A stretch of DNA of 6,382 nt, taken from positions 1 to 6,382 of the forward strand of contig CAMLLI010000275.1 of NCBI GenBank assembly GCA_946480685.1, read 5' to 3'. Both the position numbers and the translations under genes were made by a program. Below the pieces are notes generated by a model, which worked only from the letters and a program-made list of their open reading frames with translations, had not been told where the DNA came from and did no database searches. Source of the DNA: an uncultured Flammeovirgaceae bacterium. GTDB lineage: Bacteria > Bacteroidota > Bacteroidia > Cytophagales > Cyclobacteriaceae. Numbering within the stretch: position 1 is the stretch's first letter; each line of letters starts with the position of its first letter. Shown here in pieces: positions 1-6,100 of this stretch.

Positions 1-1048
1 ATAGGGTTGATCCGGATAACGCCAGTGCATAGACCGTAGAGTAAGCCCCCAGTTTAGCATCCCAGCTGGTAACACTTCCATTGGTTGTGCTGACAGCAGC
101 TACAGAGTTTCGGCCTACACCGTTGATAGTTGTGAAAAAACCTGCAACGAATAAGCTTGTGCCTGATAAGGTAACCTTGTAAATATAACCTGTACCATTG
201 GTGTTAGCCACCCAGCCCGGGATTATGGTTCCGGTAGTTGTACCGATGTTAATGGCGGCTAATCCGGTGCGGGTAAGTCCACCGACAGCATCGAAAATTC
301 CGCCAATAAAAATAGTGTTTGTTGCTGTATTTACCGCCAGGGTATATATATCGTTATCAATAGCAGGGGGAACCCAGCTGGTAGCAGCACCGGTAGTTGT
401 GTTGAGGGCTGCAAGGTTATTTCGTGATTGTCCGCCTATGGTAGAGAACTCACCGCCTACATATACTGTAGTACCTACTACCTGCATCGCATGTACAAAA
501 CTGTTAGGGTTCGGATTCCACGGAAGAAGTGTGCCCGTGGAAACATCAATCGCAGCGAGGTAATTTCTGCTCTGTCCCATGATCTCTGCAAAATTACCAC
601 CAATATATAGTGTAGTACCTTCCAGCAGTAACGTGCGCACGTACGTGTTCGGCTCCGGGTTGAAGCTGGTATCAAGTGTTTTATCAGCTTTGATATGAAT
701 AAGATTCCCGACAGGCTCGTTGTCAATGGCTTCGAGCGAGCCTCCTACATACCAACCGCCCTGTCCGTCTGAAACAACGGCACCTATATTTCCGCTTATC
801 TTCGGGAAGTCAGCATCGTATATACTCGTGGCAGCATCTATAGCGGCAACATTGCCTGAAAATTTACCACTTTCGTACATGCCTGAACCCATCAACATTG
901 TATAGCCATTGGCATGCGCGATACGATCCGGAGAATTTCTCACTACATAGGCATCAAGTCTGTGTGTATTGGATTGTGCCGATACCTGCTGTATACTGAA
1001 TATCATCAACAGCACACCAATGAACCGGTATATAGATTGGGTTTGCAT
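1..1048 (-). CDS. Secreted delta-60/DUF5122-like beta-propeller repeat protein, 3' end cut off by the window edge
   Basis: The frame is open from an ATG at 1048 to the left edge, giving 349 residues and no stop, so the C-terminus is missing. Residues 1-24 form a signal peptide (hydrophobic GVLLMIF core, likely cleavage after VSA24 before QS), so the protein is exported. From about residue 95 it consists of imperfect repeats of 48-53 residues, each with an aromatic/aliphatic-x-GG-x-F core: YVGGSL (100-105), YIGGNF (148-153), YVGGEF (196-201), FIGGIF (247-252) and FVAGFF (300-305). Several cores are followed by GQSRN or a similar turn, then LAAI/LAAL and a TG...W stretch. This pattern is typical of delta-60/DUF5122 beta-propellers in Bacteroidota surface proteins. 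The repeats continue at the edge. By analogy such proteins often end in a type IX secretion sorting domain or adhesion modules, but that part is not in the window. It lies 47 bp after the barrel gene and may be co-transcribed with it. The molecular function and ligand are unknown. Confidence 0.85.
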   Translation of the reverse strand, partial: MQTQSIYRFIGVLLMIFSIQQVSAQSNTHRLDAYVVRNSPDRIAHANGYTMLMGSGMYESGKFSGNVAAIDAATSIYDADFPKISGNIGAVVSDGQGGWYVGGSLEAIDNEPVGNLIHIKADKTLDTSFNPEPNTYVRTLLLEGTTLYIGGNFAEIMGQSRNYLAAIDVSTGTLLPWNPNPNSFVHAMQVVGTTVYVGGEFSTIGGQSRNNLAALNTTTGAATSWVPPAIDNDIYTLAVNTATNTIFIGGIFDAVGGLTRTGLAAINIGTTTGTIIPGWVANTNGTGYIYKVTLSGTSLFVAGFFTTINGVGRNSVAAVSTTNGSVTSWDAKLGAYSTVYALALSGSTL

Positions 1049-1058
1049 AAGGATAGAG

Positions 1059-1069
1059 CGTATTATACG
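1059..1069. repeat. 11-bp palindrome before the propeller-protein gene
   Basis: CGTATTATACG is a palindrome around a central T, located 11 bp before the ATG at 1048 in the 47-bp gap. It contains the TACGCT word (minus strand) that also precedes the barrel gene. A palindrome this short is common by chance, so its function is doubtful. Confidence 0.3.
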
Positions 1070-1095
1070 GATAACTTACAATTGTGCAGACTGAA

Positions 1096-1725
1096 TTAAT
1101 TTCCGATCGGTTTCAGGTAACTGATGCCAATGATCCATGCGCGGTTGTTATTGCGCGTGTCATCGTTTAGTTTCTTTTGCAGATCGAGCAGTCCCATTTC
1201 ATAACGGAAATCAAGCGACACACTTCCGTTCTTCAGTATATATTCGATGCGTCCGCCTGCGTTAGGACCTATGTCAAAACGCGAAGCTTCGCTTTTTTCA
1301 AAATCAAAATCTTCACTGGCCTGGTCAAAGCCTTCCATTTTGTATTTGCCGCTGATCCAGTATGCTGTATATATACCGGCTGTAAGGTGCGCCTTGAAAT
1401 TATCGAGACCCGGAATAATAAAACCATAGTCAAGCATGATGGGCACTTCCAGGTAGTTTGCTTCGAGCTGATCGGTTATACCATCGCATACTTTATGATA
1501 GTATCCTTTCTGCGTATACTGTAACTCCAGCTGTAAACCGATGTTGCTGTTTACCTGCTTGAAGGCGATAGCACAAAAGGTAAATCCCATGTTGGATTCT
1601 TCTTTCCAGGGCGTTTTTGTTTTATAGTTGGAGAACGTGGTACCGGCCTTTGCGCCTATCGACCACAGCTGTGCCTGGGTAACAACGGGAATGGAAATAA
1701 AAAGACAGAGTATAAGTTTTTTCAT
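1096..1725 (-). CDS. Outer-membrane beta-barrel protein, PorT-like (OMP_b-brl_2 type)
   Basis: This gene encodes 209 residues with ATG start and TAA stop. Residues 1-18 are a typical signal peptide (MKK, hydrophobic LILCLFISIPVV, cleavage after TQA before Q). The mature part has the alternating hydrophobic/polar strands of a small outer-membrane barrel. Segments recall the PorT-like family common in Bacteroidota: GAKAGTTFSNY near the mature N-terminus, LQLELQYTQKGYYH, NYLEVPIMLDYGF, HLTAGIYTAYWISGK, SRFDIGPNAGGRIEY and VSLDFRYEMGLLDL. The length of about 190 mature residues fits the family. Most members are annotated only as 'PorT family protein' or 'outer membrane beta-barrel protein', and the name does not imply a role in type IX secretion. 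The gene sits 72 bp after the lipoprotein gene and 47 bp before the propeller-protein gene on the same strand. No Shine-Dalgarno sequence is visible before the ATG, which is normal for this phylum. Function beyond an envelope location is unknown. Confidence 0.85.
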   Translation of the reverse strand: MKKLILCLFISIPVVTQAQLWSIGAKAGTTFSNYKTKTPWKEESNMGFTFCAIAFKQVNSNIGLQLELQYTQKGYYHKVCDGITDQLEANYLEVPIMLDYGFIIPGLDNFKAHLTAGIYTAYWISGKYKMEGFDQASEDFDFEKSEASRFDIGPNAGGRIEYILKNGSVSLDFRYEMGLLDLQKKLNDDTRNNNRAWIIGISYLKPIGN

Positions 1726-1733
1726 AGACAGAG

Positions 1734-1765
1734 TATAGCGTACCGAAAATGATTAAAGCGTACCG
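1734..1765. repeat. Pair of 12-bp direct repeats spaced 20 bp apart before the barrel-protein gene
   Basis: On the plus strand TATAGCGTACCG (1734-1745) and TAAAGCGTACCG (1754-1765) match at 11 of 12 positions with an offset of exactly 20 bp, about two helical turns. They sit 9-40 bp before the ATG of the barrel gene and abut the 9-2-9 inverted repeat. Spacing and position suit a tandem regulator site, for example for a dimeric NarL-type protein, but they could also be leader or transcription-start elements. The repeats are seen directly and the role is inferred. Confidence 0.6.
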
Positions 1766-1785
1766 GTATACATGTGCATGTATAC
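1766..1785. repeat. Inverted repeat, 9-bp arms with 2-bp spacer
   Basis: The arms GTATACATG (1766-1774) and CATGTATAC (1777-1785) are exact reverse complements around TG. It lies wholly in the 72-bp gap between the lipoprotein stop (1798) and the barrel-protein start (1725). No U-run follows on the minus strand, so it is a poor intrinsic terminator. It could be a protein-binding site or an RNA hairpin in the transcript between the two genes. The repeat is seen directly; any role is inferred. Confidence 0.75.
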
Positions 1786-1797
1786 TATATGTCAATA

Positions 1798-2232
1798 TCA
1801 ATAAGGTTCCAGAATAAACTCGATGGTAGAGGGACCGTCTTTTATACCTGTATCGCGATTGATAACAAGAACCATCTTGCGGGGTGTAAGACTTTCAATT
1901 ACCCATTGTTCTTTGGGAGCATCGGCTGGCAACAACTGCAGAATGGTATTGTTGTTTTTGATAGACCAGTTTCCTGAATCTGTTTTACCGCTAACCTGTA
2001 TCCGATTGAAAGTGGATGTGGTGTCGGTGGTTGGGGAGGGTTCCGCCAGAGTCAACCTGTACTGACTCAGATCGCTGGTGTTGTCCTTCACACCATCAAT
2101 ATATACCTCTGTAAGTTTCCAACCACCGGCCACAATGCACATCCTCGATGGGCAGTCCGGAATACTTTCCGAACAGGACGCCGAACAAACTGTTGCTAAA
2201 GCCAACGCAACAACTATAATATTTTTTTTCAT
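1798..2232 (-). CDS. Small lipocalin-like lipoprotein
   Basis: This gene encodes 144 residues with ATG start and TGA stop. The N-terminus MKKNIIVVALALATVCSASC is a lipoprotein signal peptide with SAS-C20 as the probable lipobox, so the mature protein would be lipid-anchored at Cys20. Cys16 is a worse candidate because Val precedes it. The mature N-terminus has a further CX4C pair (Cys27, Cys32) that could form a disulfide. The rest resembles the lipocalin-like lipoproteins of Bacteroidota (Pfam Lipocalin_4 type): a GGWKLTEVYIDG first strand, a central NWSIKNNNTILQLL strand pair, and the late KMVLVINRDT and IEFILEP strands. These proteins usually form a small beta-barrel of unknown ligand. The gene starts with an A8 run right after the ATG. 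It is the first of three same-strand envelope genes, after the 285-bp gap behind the response regulator. Family assignment rests on pattern only; lipidation is well supported. Confidence 0.8.
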   Translation of the reverse strand: MKKNIIVVALALATVCSASCSESIPDCPSRMCIVAGGWKLTEVYIDGVKDNTSDLSQYRLTLAEPSPTTDTTSTFNRIQVSGKTDSGNWSIKNNNTILQLLPADAPKEQWVIESLTPRKMVLVINRDTGIKDGPSTIEFILEPY

Positions 2233-2517
2233 ACTGATGAACGTATTCCTGAATTATGCAAGTCTATATACAACTGACTGAATCATGGTAACGGTATGGC
2301 TATCGGTTTTATAGTCACAACTGTTATGCTGACCTGCAGCTATAGCAGTATATGAGTTTGCATAAGTCAAGAATAGAGAGGGTCTTTCAGTACGCATATC
2401 TTTCTTAAGTGAGGCGAAGGTAGTGTATGGGATCTATTGAATGCATCACACGAAAATGTGAGCGGATAGGTTACGTTGAAAAAATATTTATATACTGATT
2501 GCGGCCGGTTTAAGAAG
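2233..2517. other. Intergenic region between the response regulator and the lipoprotein gene
   Basis: These 285 bp are the largest non-coding stretch in the window. They are the likely place for the end of the kinase-regulator transcript and the promoter of the envelope genes. I see no convincing intrinsic terminator: there is only a 5-bp stem (TCACA/TGTGA, about 2447-2462) with no U-run after it on the minus strand, and a T6 run near 2480 without a good stem before it. A 47-codon minus-strand frame (2254-2397) is probably chance. A 10-bp near repeat, CTGAAT(T/C)ATG, occurs at 2249-2258 and 2278-2287, which would overlap the candidate promoter. No RNA gene was recognised. Confidence 0.6.
2259..2266 (-). 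promoter_or_regulatory. Candidate -7 box (TAGACTTG) for the lipoprotein gene
   Basis: On the minus strand TAGACTTG matches five of the six fixed positions of the Bacteroidota -7 consensus TAnnTTTG. It ends 26 nt before the lipoprotein ATG at 2232, which would give a leader of about 20 nt. No good TTTG -33 element lies at the expected distance upstream, so this is a weak prediction. Confidence 0.2.
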
Positions 2518-3162
2518 TTAAACAAGCTTTTCGTTGATAGCTTTTGAGACAGCTTCCGTCTGACTACGCACTTGTAATTTTTCGTAAATATGTTTGATGT
2601 GCGTGCGCACGGTATCGATACTGATACCAAAATGTGCTGCAATAAGTTTATAGCTGTTGCCTTTGGAGAGGCTGGCGAGAATTTCTTTTTCGCGGGCGGT
2701 GAGTTGGTATTTGTTGGCCTGGTCTGCGGGCAGTTGTTGCAACTGTGCCACGACCAAACGCGCTATGCCGGGACTCATCGGTGCACCACCGTTCATAACT
2801 TCGTGTATCGACTCGATTAATTTTTCAGGCAAATATTTTTTCAACAGATAGCCGGAAGCTCCCGCACAGATTGCATCGAGCACGTGCTTGTTATCATCAA
2901 ACACAGTGAGCATCAATATATAAATAGAAGAATTGAATGACCGTACTTTCTTCACGGCTTCAATGCCGTTCATGCCCGGTAAATCAATATCCATCAGGAT
3001 AACTTCGGGTTGCAGATTTTTTACCTGTTCTTCTACATGCAATACTTCTCCGAAGCTGCCGGTAAGAACGAAATCAGTTGAAAGCGATATCAGCGCGCTG
3101 ACACTTTCGCGCAATTGCTGATTATCTTCATATAAGAGTAGGCGGATTGACACAGTCTGCAA
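2518..3162 (-). CDS. NarL/LuxR-family response regulator
   Basis: This gene encodes 214 residues from a TTG at 3162. The receiver domain spans about residues 5-122: the acidic pair Glu12-Asp13, phospho-acceptor Asp58 in LMDIDLPGMNG, Thr86 at the end of ILMLT, and Lys108 in GYLLKK, so all key residues are present. The C-terminal LuxR-type HTH covers about residues 152-212 (LTAREKEILASLSKGNSYKL, then TVRTHIKHIYEKL). It is therefore a DNA-binding transcription regulator activated by phosphorylation. The kinase gene ends 35 bp upstream, so that protein is the probable phosphodonor. The start is uncertain: no ATG is available. GTG at 3153 would give MSIRLLLYEDN, which fits the usual short lead into the first receiver strand better than TTG; I give the outer limit. 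Family-level identification is secure, but the target genes cannot be read from the protein. The adjacent envelope genes are the positional candidates. Confidence 0.95.
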   Translation of the reverse strand: MQTVSIRLLLYEDNQQLRESVSALISLSTDFVLTGSFGEVLHVEEQVKNLQPEVILMDIDLPGMNGIEAVKKVRSFNSSIYILMLTVFDDNKHVLDAICAGASGYLLKKYLPEKLIESIHEVMNGGAPMSPGIARLVVAQLQQLPADQANKYQLTAREKEILASLSKGNSYKLIAAHFGISIDTVRTHIKHIYEKLQVRSQTEAVSKAINEKLV

Positions 3163-3197
3163 TATAAGTGAAGTGATTGTTTCTACAGATACCCTGA

Positions 3198-6100
3198 TTA
3201 TGTGAGTGGAATACGCAGGATGATGCTGGTACCTTCTGCCGGCACCGATTCAATCTGCAAAACAGCATGAATCGACTCGGCTCGGTAGCGCATGTTTTTT
3301 AAACCATTTCCGTTGGAAATCAACGTGCTGTCAAAGCCAATGCCATCATCGCTGATGCGCAGGCGTATACCCTGGGCGAAACGTGTAAGGTGCACCACCA
3401 ATCTTTTACAACGGCTATATTTTGCTGCATTGTTAATCGCTTCTTTAAAAATAAGGTAGAAGTCTTTGCGCACATGCAGGTCCATGCGGGCTGTGGTGAA
3501 GTCGCCATCTTCAATAAACTCATAATATATATCCTGCGGTTCCAGAATTTCTGCGGTGAATTCTTTCATGCGGATAATTACTTTTTCAAGCGAATCGTTT
3601 TCCGGGTTGATGGCCCATACAATATCGCTCATACTCTCCTGCATGAGTGCCGCGTTCTGGCGAATGGATTTCAGGTACGTCTGCGATGCTTCCGTTTCCC
3701 GTTTCTCGAGCGCAATATTACTCATGATCTTGATACTCGACAGCGTTGAACCCATATCGTCATGAAGGTCGCGCGCAACTTTACTGCGTATCTGTTCCTC
3801 CACAAAGTAACGGCTTATCTTGGCGCTGCAGATCGCGGCAATCTCTTTCATCATGTGCAGGTGCCACGAGTTGAAATATCGCTTGCGACTATTCTCGGAA
3901 TCAATTACACCAAATACTTTTCCTTCTACAATAATGGGTACTGTTAATTCAGAGAGGCGTGTCTCATCATCCACGATATAGCGTCTGTCTTTGGATGTAT
4001 CACTTATAATTTCAGGTTTGCCGGTTTTTGCAACTGTACCTACTATACCTTTACCAATCGGGATTTCGATGGGGTTGACAATTTGATAGGGCTCACGACT
4101 CTTCGGCCCGGCTGCTGCTTTTTGTATCAGTATTTCATGTTCGGGTATAACAAGATATACTACACAATCTTCAAACTTGAGTAACTCTACACAGTTAATG
4201 GCAATGGTCCAGAACACATCCTTCACAGTATTTTTATTATAGAGTGAAGTGGCAAACTGGTTGAGTATTTTCTGTGCGGTAAACGTACGTTGCAACGAAA
4301 CGATGCCTGAGTATAGCGCATACCCTGCTATACCAATCAATATACCTATAAACCACAGCTGTTTCCAGAAAGGAGGGGTAATGGTAAATTCAATCGAAGC
4401 AATGTTGGATGATTCCTGCCCGGTGGGATCTATAGCTTTCACCTGGAATGTATAGTGCCCATCGCGCAGGTTTATATAGTGGGCGTTGTGTTTGTTACCG
4501 GCATCGATCCAGTCGTCATCAAAGCCGTCCAGTTTATAGAAGTATTTTACCTGGGCCGGAAATGTAAAGGTAAGGGCAGCAAATTCTACCAGTAATTCAT
4601 TCTGCTTGTATGAGAATACGGGATCTTCATCGCTGGTAACAACGCTGTCACTTACCGTGGCGTGCGTAATAACAACCGGGAATTTTTCAGTGTGATGTGC
4701 AAGACTGTCCGGGTGAAATTTAATGAAGCCATTGCCGGCACCTGTAAGAAGTTCTCCTTTGCTGTTGCGTGAAATTGTATTGCTCAGGTTGGCGAAAGGA
4801 AGTCCTGCAGCTTTATCGTAATGTCGTATAATTTTTCCTTGTGTATCGATACAGGTGAGTCCTTTAAACGATGCCAGCCACAAGTGTCCGTGTTCATCTA
4901 CTTCAATCGCATGGATTGTACTTTCCGGCAAACCGTTCTCAATCGAAAATGTAGTAAAGTTTTTACCGGGCAGTGCTTTGTACGAAAATTTACTTATGCC
5001 TCCTGATGTAGTGGCAATCCATATATTTCCATCCTTGTCTTGTGCCAGATCGTTTACGAGTGCCGAGTGCAGGCGATTCGGGCTGTTGGGATCTACTCCG
5101 CTGTATTGAAATTTTTTCGTTCGCAGATCGTATTGAAATATACCATAGCTATAGTCTCCGATCCATACTTTATGATGGGCAGCATCGGAGAGGAGTGAAG
5201 TAGGTCGTGAAGCGAAGAGTCCGTCTTCGCGTTCGGTAAAAAGTTTCCATTCCTGTGTTTGCGGGTTGTAGTGAAATATACCATAGTGCAAGGATGCAAA
5301 CCAGAAGTTACCTTCTGCATCTTCAATCATATCGTTGAAGAGATAGTCATCTTCTTTCGTTGGAAAAGGAAAAACAGAGAAGCGTAAATGTGTAGTGTCG
5401 GAAACGAATATATGCCGGCTTGTTAGAACCCAGAGCCGGTGGCCCGAATCTTCAAAGGTATAGGAACATTTGAGCAGTGGTTTACCTCCAATGGAAGCTA
5501 TCTCCTGTATGGAGCCATCGCTCTTGTTAATGACCATAAGCCGATCGCGGGTATAGGAACTGACGTAGTATTTGTTGTCGGCTTCATGATCGAGTACATG
5601 GTAACAATTTCCTGCCGGTAAAGCGCTGGTGTTGGTAAATACGGGTGTGAACGGAAAGAGATTCGTGTGCTGATCGTAAATGCGTATACCCCGTGACGTG
5701 CCAATCCAGATGATGCCGTTGTGTTGATATATACTGGTAGCCTTCTCATGATGTATACTAAACGGATTGATATCGTCCACCATCAATGGAGATGCTTCTT
5801 CTGTTTGAGGATCAACCGTCCATACACCTTTCAGCGTTGGTATAATGATCGGCTCGTTTTGTGCTTTGATCAGCGAAGAAGACTTGCCCGGTATAATTTC
5901 TTTCAGTTCACTGCTGTCGGTTCTGAAAACATATAGTCTTTCCTGTCCGAAGAAAACCTTGTGATTACTTTCAGCAGTGCGAATGTAAACGAAGTCGGAA
6001 GTATAGTCGCCACCATAATACGAAAAGGTATGCGTTCGTGTATTAAAACTGAATAGCCCGGCCGTTGTGCCCAGCCACAGTTCATCCATCGACTTGCGTG

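Noticed and set aside
198..563. Plus-strand 121-codon open frame
   Set aside because: It is antisense to the repeat protein, whose minus-strand reading shows a signal peptide and regular GG-x-F repeats. The plus-strand product is low-complexity V/P/A-rich with no domain.
1769..1796. TTGACA (minus strand, 1796-1791) followed by a TATA-like word as a sigma-70 promoter for the barrel gene
   Set aside because: The -10 match is poor at 16-18 bp spacing, and Bacteroidota promoters follow a different consensus (TTTG / TAnnTTTG). No such pair is found here.
1038..2366. TG(G/A)GTTTGCATAAG found at 1038-1051 (propeller-protein start) and 2353-2366 (gap before the lipoprotein gene)
   Set aside because: It is 13 of 14 identical, but a few such pairs are expected by chance in 6.4 kb. 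The copies are placed differently relative to their genes, and the second one opens only a 7-codon frame.
2447..2462. TCACA-CGAAAA-TGTGA hairpin as terminator of the response regulator
   Set aside because: The stem is only 5 bp and no U-run follows it on the transcribed strand.
2367..2642. Minus-strand 91-codon frame overlapping the end of the response regulator
   Set aside because: It overlaps the well-supported HTH of the regulator in another frame, and the product has no recognisable feature.
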